A stretch of DNA of 41,896 bases from an uncultured Gammaproteobacteria bacterium. GTDB taxonomy: Bacteria > Pseudomonadota > Gammaproteobacteria > Pseudomonadales > Azotimanducaceae. The translations under genes and the position numbers were made by a program. Of the stretch, positions 34,477-41,896 are shown piece after piece. The notes below the pieces were generated by a model. It was not told the DNA's origin, searched no databases, and saw nothing but the letters and a program-made list of their open reading frames with translations. Positions within the stretch are counted from its first letter, which is position 1, and every line of letters begins with the position of its first letter. The stretch covers positions 1 through 41,896 of the forward strand of contig CAJXAC010000015.1 of the NCBI GenBank assembly GCA_913050035.1, read 5' to 3'.

Positions 34477-34502
34477 GGAATAATTGAAAAGAAATATATT
34501 CC
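34477..34502. promoter_or_regulatory. Inverted repeat in AT-rich spacer between pnt and TRAP operons
   Basis: GGAATA (34477-34482) and TATTCC (34497-34502) are perfect inverted arms 14 bases apart. They lie in the only AT-rich part (34470-34530) of the 287-base divergent spacer. A TTGAAA (34484) with TAAGAA 16 bases later gives a weak plus-strand promoter. The site could control either operon. The rest of 34343-34629 holds no gene that I can support. Confidence 0.3.
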
Positions 34503-34629
34503 ACATAAGAAAGATTAAAAGAGCAGCAAAGTGTCGGTACATTTATCCCTTTGCCTCCTTGCATCCCTGCTCTAGGGTTCCCACAATCCATGCCGTGGTT
34601 GATTACCAACGGGGAGCGCAATAGCAGCT

Positions 34630-35763
34630 ATGTCGAGTCAGACTAGGGGAATTTCTAATCGCGCGGCGTTAGTCGCCGTAACCATCGCTTTCTTGGTGGG
34701 CATCATCGGCAGTCTCGCGGTGCGCCCACCTGGCCAGGTGGCCGGTAGCGTCGCAACCGAAAACGGGCAGACCGTCGCCACACGTATTCGCTGGCGAGTA
34801 CCTTTGGTTTTTCAAACCACAATTCCTGTATTGGGTGACAACCCGGTTTATGTCGCTGACATTATCGAGCGGGCCAGCGCGGGCGCGGTAAAACTGGACT
34901 TATTTGAACCGGGAGAGATCGTACCGGCGTTTTCTATCACCGATGCCGTGCGCGACGGCAAGATCGAGGCCGGCTATACCTGGCTCGGTTACGACCAAGG
35001 AAAAATCCCCGCCTCGCCGCTGGTGTCTGCAGTACCCTTTGGCATGGAACCCTGGGAATACAGCGCCTGGTGGTACGTTGGCGGCGGGCAACAACTGACC
35101 GAAGAGTTATATAAGGGCCACAATCTACACCCGCTATTGTGCGGGTTAACCGGGCCAGAAACTGCGGGTTGGTTTCGTAACCGCATCGTCAGCTTAGATG
35201 ACGTCAAAGGCTTAAAAATTCGTTTTGCAGGACTCGGCGGGCGCGTGATCGAGCGCCTAGGAGCCAGCGTGACCATGATCCCGGGTGGTGAAATATTTCA
35301 AGCCCTAGAAAAAGGCGCCATCGACGCCAGTGAGTTCGCCCTACCCATCGTCGATCAATCTCTGGGCTTTAACCGGGTCGCCAAATTCAACTACTACCCC
35401 GGCTGGCATCAACCGTTCACTTCCTCTCATTTGGTCGTGAATCTAAAAGTATGGGAAGCCTTAGCCCCAGCAGACCAAGCGCTACTGGAGGCAGGCTGCA
35501 CTGCCGCGGTTACCCGTAACCTAGCTCAGGCTGAGGCTTTGCAGGGTGAAGTGATTGCTGGGTTTCCGGAAATTGGCGTCAATGCTGAACGGCTACCCGA
35601 ACCGCTGTTGCGCGAGCTGAACCGAGTGGCCGACACTATTATCGCCGAGGAAGCGGCCAAGGATGCAGACTTTGCAAAAATTTTAGCGTCCCAGCAGCAA
35701 TTCCGCGGCAATTATAAGTACTGGAAGTCCCTCGCCTATTTGCCCCGGGATTTCGATGAATAA
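34630..35763 (+). CDS. dctP: TRAP transporter solute-binding protein
   Basis: The 377-aa protein has an N-terminal hydrophobic export signal or anchor (ALVAVTIAFLVGIIGSLAV) and then a DctP-type periplasmic binding fold. Recognisable blocks are PFGMEPWEYSAWWYVGGG, the ligand-arginine region VKGLKIRFAGLGGRVIERLG (the family binds the substrate carboxylate with this arginine), GEIFQALEKGAIDASEFALP and YYPGWHQP. The last block is typical of the TakP-like branch known for 2-oxo acids and lactate, so an organic acid ligand is likely but not certain. The Shine-Dalgarno is poor (GGGGAG lies 15 bases away). It overlaps dctQ by eight bases. Confidence 0.93.
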   Translation: MSSQTRGISNRAALVAVTIAFLVGIIGSLAVRPPGQVAGSVATENGQTVATRIRWRVPLVFQTTIPVLGDNPVYVADIIERASAGAVKLDLFEPGEIVPAFSITDAVRDGKIEAGYTWLGYDQGKIPASPLVSAVPFGMEPWEYSAWWYVGGGQQLTEELYKGHNLHPLLCGLTGPETAGWFRNRIVSLDDVKGLKIRFAGLGGRVIERLGASVTMIPGGEIFQALEKGAIDASEFALPIVDQSLGFNRVAKFNYYPGWHQPFTSSHLVVNLKVWEALAPADQALLEAGCTAAVTRNLAQAEALQGEVIAGFPEIGVNAERLPEPLLRELNRVADTIIAEEAAKDADFAKILASQQQFRGNYKYWKSLAYLPRDFDE

Positions 35764-36316
35764 CACCACTCTGCCCCATATCCCCGCATCCATCGCCATT
35801 GACGGCGTTATCGCACGCATCGGCCAAGGGCTATCGTACATTTGGATACTGTTGCTCGGCATCATTGTGGTCAATGTGGTGGCCCGGTATTTATTCGATC
35901 AGGGCCGCATAGAACTCGAAGAACTGCAGTGGCATCTCTATTCCGTTGGATTTTTATTTGGCATGAGCTATGCCTATCAGGCCGATACGCATATTCGCGT
36001 GGATGTATTGCACGAGCGTATGCGCCCAAGAACTCAGGCGTGGATCGAGCTGTACGGTATTTTGCTGTTCTTGTTGCCGTTTGTTGCCCTGATTTTGATT
36101 TACAGCGTACCGTTTGTACTCTCGTCCTATGACCTCAGCGAGGTTTCCGCCTCCCCCGGCGGGTTGCCGCTGCGCTGGTTGATCAAAGCGGCCCTGCCAG
36201 CGGGTTTCGCATTTTTACTGTTAAGCGTTATCAGTCGCTTGTTACGGGTTTGGCACTTTCTCTTCTTACGCGAATCCACGGCCGATACCACGCCTATAGA
36301 GCGAGGGCAGGAATAA
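35756..36316 (+). CDS. dctQ: TRAP transporter small permease subunit
   Basis: The 186-aa protein has four predicted membrane helices. It shows the DctQ patterns IILLGIIVVNVVARYLFDQGRIELEELQWHLYS in relaxed form, FGMSYAYQADTHIRVDVLHERM, and a C-terminal helix pair ending in a charged tail. It forms the permease with DctM, and transport is sodium-driven in this class. The start is inside the dctP end and the stop TAA shares a base with the dctM ATG (TAATG), so the three are translationally coupled. Confidence 0.93.
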   Translation: MNNTTLPHIPASIAIDGVIARIGQGLSYIWILLLGIIVVNVVARYLFDQGRIELEELQWHLYSVGFLFGMSYAYQADTHIRVDVLHERMRPRTQAWIELYGILLFLLPFVALILIYSVPFVLSSYDLSEVSASPGGLPLRWLIKAALPAGFAFLLLSVISRLLRVWHFLFLRESTADTTPIERGQE

Positions 36317-37665
36317 TGGCGGCCAACGAAATCCTTGCGGTACTCATGTTCCTCAGCTTTATTGCACTGGTGTTCTCAGGCTTTCCTGTAGCGTGGCTCC
36401 TCGGCGGCCTGGCGGTAATTTTTAGTGCCTTGGCCATTGTGCTGCAGGTGGACTTTAATCTGCCCATCGCCCTGGACTGGTCCTATACCTCGCTGTCGGT
36501 AGAACGTATTTGGAACGTTATGGAAAACTGGGTGATGGTGGCATTGCCCATGTTTATTTTGATGGGGCTGCTGCTGGACAGGTCCGGTATCGCGAATCAG
36601 CTGATGACCAGTTTCGCGCGCTTGTTTGGCCAAGTGCGCGGCGGCTTGGCAGTGACCGTAGCGGTCATTGGTCTGTTACTGGCCGCTACAACCGGCATTA
36701 TTGGCGCCTCAGTGGTACTGCTCGCCCTACTTGGCCTGCCTGCCATGCTGCAGCAGGGCTACGATAAGAGCTTAGCCAGCGGCACAGTTTGCGCTGTAGG
36801 CACCCTGGGTATATTGATTCCGCCCAGTATTATGCTGGTGCTCATGGCTGATCGTATGGCCATGAGTGTGGGCGATCTATTTCTCGGTGCGGTTTTCCCC
36901 GGCGCGCTTTTAGGTGGCCTGTATATTGCCTACATTCTATTAGTGGGTTGGCTACAGCCGCATAAAGCCCCCGCGGCGGCTGTCGAGGCCTTTAACTGGC
37001 AGGCTGTTATTGACCTCTTCAAAGCCATTTTGCCACCCGCATTCTTAATTCTTGCAGTGCTGGGAAGCATCTTTATGGGCCTTGCCACGCCCACCGAAGC
37101 TGCCGGAGTTGGCGCTGCCGGAGCTTTGTTACTGGCTATTGTGAAACGCCAAATGAACCAATCCGTTATGCGCGAGGTGCTGCAAGAAACCACTCGCACT
37201 ACGGCCTTTATTTTTGCTGTGTTGCTGGGCGCCACTGCGTTTTCTCTGGTACTACGTGGCCTCGGCGGCGATGAATTGATCGAAAGATTACTTTTAGGCC
37301 TGCCTTTTGGGCCCACTGGTATTATCATCTGCATCCTCGCCGCGACATTCATTCTTGGATTCTTCCTCGACTGGATTGAACTGACATTGATCGTCTTACC
37401 CTTGGTGGCCCCGGTTGTGGCCAACCTGGGCTTCGATCCAGTGTGGTTTACAATCTTGTTTGCGGTATGTCTGCAGACGAGTTTTCTAACGCCACCAGTA
37501 GGATTTGCTATTTTTTATCTGAAAGGCGTCGCACCTGAGGGTGTAGACGTAACCACTATTTATCGCGGCGTTTTACCCTTTATTGCGCTGCAGGTTGTCG
37601 GCATGCTGATTATCTTTAACTGGCAGCAACTGGTCACTTGGCTTCCGACACAAGCTTATGGTTAG
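36316..37665 (+). CDS. dctM: TRAP transporter large permease subunit
   Basis: The 449-aa protein has about twelve hydrophobic segments and the DctM hallmarks: VMVALPMFILMGLLLDRSG, LLAATTGIIGASVVLLALL, GTLGILIPPSIMLVLMADRM and LATPTEAAGVGAAGALLLA. QTSFLTPPVGFAIFYLKGVAP lies near the end. It provides the transport channel. The frame extends 22 codons upstream into dctQ, but the ATG at 36316 follows a GAGGGCAGG site and starts at the usual family position. It overlaps the downstream purN-like gene by eight bases. Confidence 0.95.
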   Translation: MAANEILAVLMFLSFIALVFSGFPVAWLLGGLAVIFSALAIVLQVDFNLPIALDWSYTSLSVERIWNVMENWVMVALPMFILMGLLLDRSGIANQLMTSFARLFGQVRGGLAVTVAVIGLLLAATTGIIGASVVLLALLGLPAMLQQGYDKSLASGTVCAVGTLGILIPPSIMLVLMADRMAMSVGDLFLGAVFPGALLGGLYIAYILLVGWLQPHKAPAAAVEAFNWQAVIDLFKAILPPAFLILAVLGSIFMGLATPTEAAGVGAAGALLLAIVKRQMNQSVMREVLQETTRTTAFIFAVLLGATAFSLVLRGLGGDELIERLLLGLPFGPTGIIICILAATFILGFFLDWIELTLIVLPLVAPVVANLGFDPVWFTILFAVCLQTSFLTPPVGFAIFYLKGVAPEGVDVTTIYRGVLPFIALQVVGMLIIFNWQQLVTWLPTQAYG

Positions 37666-38227
37666 ACTCGCGGTTCTTGCCTCCCACGAGGGTACAACTC
37701 TGCAAGCGTTAATCGACGCCTGCGCTGCAGGGCATTTGCCTGCCGAGCTGGTCGCGGTAATCAGCAACAATAGCGGCTCTGGCGCCCTGCGACGCGCTGC
37801 TGCTGCAAATATCCCAACCCATCATATCAGCGGCAAAACACATGCCAACGAAGACCTCGCGGTACTGACAGCCTGCCAGCAAGCACGAGCAGATTGGGTA
37901 CTGCTACTTGGTTATATGAAAAAGCTTGGCGAGCAGACTCTGGCGGCTTACAAGGGCAAGATTATTAACACCCATCCCGCTTTGTTACCGAAGTTTGGTG
38001 GCAAGGGCTATTTTGGCTCGCGTGTGCACCAAGCGGTAATTGCAGCCGGGGAGACTGAAAGTGGCGCCACGGTGCATTTAGTTGATTACGACTATGATAC
38101 CGGCCCGATTCTGGCTCAAACCACTGTTCAGGTAATGACCGACGATACGCCAGAGACGTTAGAGACACGAGTCAAAGCAGCCGAACAAGCGCTGCTGGTA
38201 AAGACCGTCAGCGAACTCGACACTTAA
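37658..38227 (+). CDS. purN: PurN-like phosphoribosylglycinamide formyltransferase
   Basis: The 189-aa protein has the formyltransferase fold with the catalytic trio N104, H106 and D147 (INTHPALLPKFGGKG and YDYDTGPILAQ). ESGATVHLVDYDY is also present. It would transfer formyl from 10-formyl-tetrahydrofolate to GAR in purine synthesis. The N-terminal phosphate loop reads ASHEGTTLQALID instead of the common SGxGSNLQ, and KFGGKG resembles the Bacteroides-type PurN. It is not beside purM, as in most gammaproteobacteria, but overlaps dctM by eight bases. A standard purMN pair may exist elsewhere, and this copy could have another formyl acceptor. Confidence 0.82.
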   Translation: MVRLAVLASHEGTTLQALIDACAAGHLPAELVAVISNNSGSGALRRAAAANIPTHHISGKTHANEDLAVLTACQQARADWVLLLGYMKKLGEQTLAAYKGKIINTHPALLPKFGGKGYFGSRVHQAVIAAGETESGATVHLVDYDYDTGPILAQTTVQVMTDDTPETLETRVKAAEQALLVKTVSELDT

Positions 38228-39051
38228 CTTCGCAGTTTCTCTAAGACCTGCCGATGCAACGCTGCATTGGCTGAGGCCACAACATGCCCACCCATGCTCG
38301 GGTTACCGCCGTCCCAAGTGGTAATGACACCACCGGCTCCACGGATAATAGGGATAAGCGCCTGAATGTCGTAGGGATTGAGGGATCCGTCTAGACCAAT
38401 GTGCATTTGCCCCATAGCTACCAGACCAAACAGATAACAATCGCCACCAGTGCAATTAAGTTGCGCCGCAGCGGCTAAGGCTGCGTATTGTGCGCGCTGC
38501 TCTGGAGCCAACCACTGGGTACCCGTGGTACAGGTGGTCGCCGCAGACAGCTCAACCAGCGATGCGGTTTTGAGCGGCCGCTCTTGCCCCCTGTGCTGGA
38601 TGCCCGCTATCACTCCATCACCGAAAAAAAGCTCGTCCGTATAAGGCTGGTACAGCACACCCACGATAGGGTTTTCGCCATCAAATAACGCGAGCAAAAC
38701 GCCCCAATGCAGCATGCCACTCATAAAAGCGCGGGTGCCATCTATGGGGTCAATAACCCACGTCAGTCCGTTACCTGTCTGCAAGCCGAACTCTTCACCG
38801 TATATCCCATGATCCGGATAGGTTTGGCTAATACGCTGTCTGATCAGTCGTTCGGCCTCGCGATCCGCGCGGGTTACTGGATCAAAACCGTCTTGGGCTT
38901 TATTTTCCAGCTTCATGCCATCGGCATTAGTCCGAAAATACGGCAAAATCACTGCGCCCGCGGCTCGCGCCACGGCTTTAGCAAACTCCAAGTACTCAGA
39001 ACGCGCAGCTGTCGTTACGACGACCGCCGGGGTGTAATCGAACATAGACAA
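38224..39051 (-). CDS. hisN: Inositol-monophosphatase family protein, histidinol-phosphatase type
   Basis: The 275-aa magnesium-dependent phosphatase has the family motifs GEEFG (85-89), WVIDPIDGTRAFMSG (98-112, metal ligands D101 and D104) and YDIQALIPIIRGAGGVITTWDGG. TRAFMSG followed by WGVLLALF is typical of the HisN group that removes phosphate from histidinol phosphate; a broader phosphatase role cannot be excluded. It converges with the purN-like gene and overlaps it by four bases. Confidence 0.87.
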   Translation of the reverse strand: MSMFDYTPAVVVTTAARSEYLEFAKAVARAAGAVILPYFRTNADGMKLENKAQDGFDPVTRADREAERLIRQRISQTYPDHGIYGEEFGLQTGNGLTWVIDPIDGTRAFMSGMLHWGVLLALFDGENPIVGVLYQPYTDELFFGDGVIAGIQHRGQERPLKTASLVELSAATTCTTGTQWLAPEQRAQYAALAAAAQLNCTGGDCYLFGLVAMGQMHIGLDGSLNPYDIQALIPIIRGAGGVITTWDGGNPSMGGHVVASANAALHRQVLEKLRS

Positions 39052-39207
39052 ATTCTCGAGCGGCTGGTCATGACATCATACAAGACTTAGCGGGCCATAG
39101 GATCGGCACAGCTCAAACGCACCGTTCTCGCACGGATGAGGCACGTGGCGATCTGATCGTCAAATCGCTAAAAACAGCCGCTCGCAGCAAATTTTCGAAG
39201 GTACAAA

Positions 39208-39233
39208 GAAAAATCCCATTAACAGGGATTTTC
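39208..39233. terminator. Strong AT/GC hairpin in hisN-MATE divergent spacer
   Basis: AAAATCCC and GGGATTTT form a perfect 8-bp stem with loop ATTAACA. Read on the minus strand it is followed by TTTTTCTTT, so it looks like a factor-independent terminator for leftward transcription, about 160 bases before hisN. Read rightward it lies in the MATE leader, 38 bases before the start, and is followed by CACCTCCT, which is complementary to a Shine-Dalgarno. The same stretch encodes a possible 40-codon minus-strand frame (39113-39235). The rest of 39052-39270 shows no clear promoter. Confidence 0.4.
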
Positions 39234-39270
39234 ACCTCCTCATGATGTTCAGTCGTGAGATACTTACGCT

Positions 39271-40626
39271 ATGCCCCAAACCGACCTTACCCAAGGCCAC
39301 GTTCCGCTGTCGCTGGCCCGTCTGACTGCGCCTATGATGATGGGGGTGTCGTCGAGCATCTTAGTGCAGGTTCTGGAAATGGGCTTCATAGGCCAACTAA
39401 GCACCGCCCACGTTGCGGCCATCACTTTCACCTTTCCGTTGACCATGGTGCTGACCAGCATCGCCCTGGGAATAAGCATCGGCACATCATCAGTGATCGC
39501 TCGCAGTGTGGGCCAACAATCCCACAGCCGCAGCGACAGCGATGACGTACAACGCCTAGGCACCCACAGTTTGATATTAGTGACCGTAGCCATGTCTATT
39601 CTGGCGGCGCTTTGCTGGCTGACCTTGGACCCAATATTTCTTGCACTGGGCGCCAATGCTGAGATGCTGCCGCTGATTCACAGTTACCTAGATATCTATC
39701 TACCTGGCAGCGTCTTTTTCACTACTAGCATGATTCTCGGCAGCATTATGCGCGCTAATGGCAGCGCAACCGCCCCGGGGATTATCATGACCGTGGGGTC
39801 GCTCGTGCACTTACTGCTCGATCCTATTCTCATCTTCGGTTGGTTCGGCCTGCCCGCTATGGAGCTGAGCGGCGCTGCCATAGCCATGACTGTCACCCGT
39901 TTCGCGACCCTGATTGTTACTCTGGTTTTTGTCTTCAAGGGTAATATGGTGCTTAACGGGGACCACTTCCAGGCCTTTTTCGCGTCAACCAGGCGCATTC
40001 TGCATGTCGGTATTCCTGCGATTGCGACCAACCTTATCGGCCCAGTAACCGCCGCCTATATCACTCGATTGATGGCGAATTATGGCGAAACAGCTGTAGC
40101 CGGATTTGGCGTCGCTGGCCGTATAGAATCAGTCGCAGCAATGCTTTTGTTTGCGCTCTCTGGATCCATCGGCCCTTTCGTCGGCCAAAACTTAGGGGCT
40201 AAACGCCTAGACCGGGTACGTCAGGGGGTGAGGGCGAGCTACCAGTTCTCGTTACTCTGGGGATTCGCCGTGGCTTTACCAATGTTCATTTTCGGTGAGG
40301 CCATCTCAAGTCTGATTGACAGTTCACCCGAGGTCATCGCCATTGCTGCACTGTACCTAGCCCTGGTGCCTTGGAGCTATGGTTGTTGGGGCATGCTGAT
40401 GATGGCCACAGCATCCTTCAACGCGGTTGGCAAACCTTTGCCAAGCACCGCCTTAGCTTTTGCCAGAATGATTGTCGTTTATATTCCACTGGCATCGGTC
40501 CTCGACCACTATTTCGGCTATCAGGGGATTTTCATTGCCACACTGGTCAGTAATTCACTACTCGGTATCGCTGCCTACTACTGGTTTCGCTCACAACTCT
40601 CAACTATGTCCGGAGCTTATGCATGA
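39271..40626 (+). CDS. MATE-family efflux transporter
   Basis: The 451-aa protein has twelve hydrophobic segments in two similar halves. MATE features include TAPMMMGVSSSILVQVLEMGFIGQL, LGISIGTSSVIARSVGQ, GSIMRANGSATAPGI and the second-half ISVAGFGVAGRIESV-like segment (AVAGFGVAGRIESVAAMLL). SGSIGPFVGQNLGAKRLDRVRQG follows. Family members export cationic drugs or metabolites in exchange for sodium or protons. The start lacks a visible ribosome site. Its stop overlaps the acyltransferase start (ATGA). Confidence 0.93.
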   Translation: MPQTDLTQGHVPLSLARLTAPMMMGVSSSILVQVLEMGFIGQLSTAHVAAITFTFPLTMVLTSIALGISIGTSSVIARSVGQQSHSRSDSDDVQRLGTHSLILVTVAMSILAALCWLTLDPIFLALGANAEMLPLIHSYLDIYLPGSVFFTTSMILGSIMRANGSATAPGIIMTVGSLVHLLLDPILIFGWFGLPAMELSGAAIAMTVTRFATLIVTLVFVFKGNMVLNGDHFQAFFASTRRILHVGIPAIATNLIGPVTAAYITRLMANYGETAVAGFGVAGRIESVAAMLLFALSGSIGPFVGQNLGAKRLDRVRQGVRASYQFSLLWGFAVALPMFIFGEAISSLIDSSPEVIAIAALYLALVPWSYGCWGMLMMATASFNAVGKPLPSTALAFARMIVVYIPLASVLDHYFGYQGIFIATLVSNSLLGIAAYYWFRSQLSTMSGAYA

Positions 40627-41579
40627 TCAAACGCCGCTGCTTTACTATTGGTGCTCTGATCGTGATTACTTCGCTTCTGGTCGTGCTAGCACCGCTATTC
40701 ATATCAGTATCGCTAATCGCCAGCCTTCTTCCCGCGTTTCGGACCGCGCCGCATAGTTTGATTTTCGTGTACTGGTTTGTAATTTGTGAATGGATGGGAC
40801 TGGCACGCTTCGCTTGGGTATGGACTTTGTATCGCCACGATCCGAGTTTTATGCGGCGCTTGCGCGACATTCAATTTTGGTGGGGCCAGGCACTTTTTGA
40901 TCTCGGAAAATGGGTCTTCCAACTAGATATCGAGGTGCGTGGCAGCGATTCACTGGAAGGACCTTGTGCCATTCTGCTATCGCGCCATACCAGCATGGCG
41001 GATACGGTTTTACCCCTTTTGTATTTTGGCAAGACCCGCATGGAGAGCCTGCGCTATGTGCTCAAACAAGAACTGCAACTACTTCCCTGCTTAGACATAG
41101 GCGGTAACTTACTGCCTAATGTTTTTGTTGACCGTTCAGGGGCCGATAGCGCTGCCGCGGTGCGCGAAGTCAGCGATCTTGTAGCCACCGCTGGGGATGA
41201 TGAGTCGGTCTTAATATACCCAGAGGGCACCCGCTTCACCCAGAAAAAGCACGACGAATTGGCAGCACGCCGCCCCCAACTGCAGGAGCAGTTGACGCGC
41301 TGGCCAGGCCTCCTGCCCCCACGTCTGGGCGGCGTATCCGCTATGTTAGACAAAAACCCGCAAAAAGATCTGGTATTCCTCGCCCATGTGGGCTTTGAGG
41401 GTTCAGCCAGCATCCACGACCTCCTCGGCGGCGGCTGGCTTAAGCAGCGCGTTATTTTAAAATTTTGGCGCATTTCCTATCGCGACTTACCAACGGGCGA
41501 CCCCACAGAATTCTTATTCGCCGAGTGGGACAAAATGCAAAGCACCGTCGATGCGCTAAAGACAGAGCTTGCGACATAA
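40623..41579 (+). CDS. PlsC-type lysophospholipid acyltransferase
   Basis: The 318-aa protein has a hydrophobic N-terminus with two membrane segments (residues 8-40 and about 45-65) and an acyltransferase domain. The HX4D motif is H122-D127 (RHTSMAD), the second block FVDRSG is at 168-173, and YPEGTRF is at 199-205. The family acylates lysophosphatidic acid or similar lipids in the inner membrane. This extended sub-type (over 300 aa) is not the housekeeping PlsC. Four-base overlap with the MATE gene indicates joint expression. Confidence 0.9.
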   Translation: MIKRRCFTIGALIVITSLLVVLAPLFISVSLIASLLPAFRTAPHSLIFVYWFVICEWMGLARFAWVWTLYRHDPSFMRRLRDIQFWWGQALFDLGKWVFQLDIEVRGSDSLEGPCAILLSRHTSMADTVLPLLYFGKTRMESLRYVLKQELQLLPCLDIGGNLLPNVFVDRSGADSAAAVREVSDLVATAGDDESVLIYPEGTRFTQKKHDELAARRPQLQEQLTRWPGLLPPRLGGVSAMLDKNPQKDLVFLAHVGFEGSASIHDLLGGGWLKQRVILKFWRISYRDLPTGDPTEFLFAEWDKMQSTVDALKTELAT

Positions 41580-41690
41580 AAGTTTGCCTTTGGATTAGTA
41601 AGACGCATTGATGGGAGTCACCATTCTCGACAATCAGCCTTGCCAAACAGCGAAAAAGTTGTCTTCCACTTCAGCATTCTTAATTTTCGG

Positions 41691-41896
41691 CTAACTAACA
41701 TCGAGCCAATACCCGCCTTCGGGTAAACCTTTGACATGGCCCGCCGTTGGCGTCGCGAAATGCGTACCAATGACCAAGATATTTTGATTAACCAGCTCGG
41801 ACAACAGATTCTCTCTGGTGAGGCGGCCTTCTGACTGGTCGTAATCCGCCGACGAACACCAATCGGTGCGTGTCATTTGTACCGGGTGATGAATAC
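41691..41896 (-). CDS. MBL-fold metallo-hydrolase (C-terminal part; continues beyond window)
   Basis: The minus-strand frame is open from the right edge to a TAG at 41691, giving 68 residues without a required start. It reads IHHPVQMTRTDWCSSADYD near the edge, and VIGTHFATPTAGHVKGLPEG followed by GYWLDVS at the end. The HHPVQ and GTHFATPTAGHV segments are typical of the last zinc-ligand histidine region of metallo-beta-lactamase-fold hydrolases of the lactonase-like type. The substrate is unknown. The 111 bases between it and the convergent acyltransferase gene show no clear terminator. Confidence 0.72.
   Translation of the reverse strand, partial: IHHPVQMTRTDWCSSADYDQSEGRLTRENLLSELVNQNILVIGTHFATPTAGHVKGLPEGGYWLDVS

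Noticed and set aside
34403-34621. 72-codon minus-strand frame in the pnt/TRAP spacer
   Set aside because: Cysteine- and glycine-rich product without homology, and it covers the region needed for two divergent promoters.
1-41896. tRNA, rRNA, CRISPR arrays, insertion sequences, attachment sites, replication origin
   Set aside because: I looked along both strands and found no cloverleaf with CCA-adjacent T-arm motifs, no regularly spaced repeats, no transposase or integrase and no DnaA-box cluster.

Overview
The window comes from a Gram-negative gammaproteobacterium, most likely a marine, aerobic, Cellvibrionales-like lineage (Spongiibacteraceae or Halieaceae type). The taxonomic label is inferred from three things: the conserved minus-strand block miaB-ybeZ-ybeY-corC-lnt-leuS-lptE-holA, outer-membrane machinery (LptE, Lnt, a TonB-dependent receptor), and many oxidoreductases and fatty-acid-type catabolic enzymes. 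It looks like ordinary chromosome. I see no rRNA, tRNA, CRISPR array, insertion sequence, prophage or plasmid gene.

Layout. 1-2314 (minus) is a TonB-dependent receptor cut by the left edge, preceded by a good sigma70 promoter and a structured 5' leader. 2487-12001 (minus) is the housekeeping block for the DNA polymerase III clamp loader, LPS assembly, leucyl-tRNA charging, lipoprotein acylation, ion homeostasis, rRNA maturation and tRNA thiomethylation. A TATAAT box precedes miaB. 12157-25551 is a mixed-strand accessory or metabolic region: DUF1820, an FMN hydroxyacid oxidase, a ferredoxin reductase, an acyl-CoA dehydrogenase, a 6-pyruvoyl-tetrahydropterin-synthase-like protein, two SDRs, a YhhQ-type transporter, a 2-hydroxyacid dehydrogenase, a luciferase-like monooxygenase, a secreted phospholipase C/nuclease-like protein, folK, a DegQ-type protease and an MFS carrier. 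25552-27931 (minus) is panB-panC-coaX, the front half of CoA synthesis. 28155-31537 holds a quinone reductase, a tiny membrane protein, two nitroreductases and an RluE-type pseudouridine synthase. 31540-34342 (minus) is a three-gene proton-translocating transhydrogenase. Divergent from it, 34630-38227 is a TRAP transporter translationally coupled to a PurN-like formyltransferase. 38224-41579 holds a HisN-type phosphatase, a MATE exporter and a PlsC-type acyltransferase. 41691-41896 is the C-terminus of a metallo-beta-lactamase-fold hydrolase cut by the right edge.

Gene-free stretches are all below 300 bases. The longest are 34343-34629, 27932-28154, 16626-16844 and 39052-39270, and all four contain inverted repeats. 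The most interesting unexplained signals are non-coding: (i) the receptor leader (2335-2403), which has a hairpin, a second stem and a possible pseudoknot starting at the predicted transcription start; (ii) a segment of about 168 nt upstream of panB (27978-28145), closed by a perfect 10-bp stem, followed by two hairpins, the second of which buries the panB ribosome binding site; (iii) a heavily palindromic spacer (16641-16790) between the pterin-synthase homologue and an SDR. Among proteins, the PTPS-like enzyme lacks the usual catalytic cysteine but has a glutamate next to its HGH motif. This suggests a PTPS-III-type folate role and fits a folK about 5 kb away.
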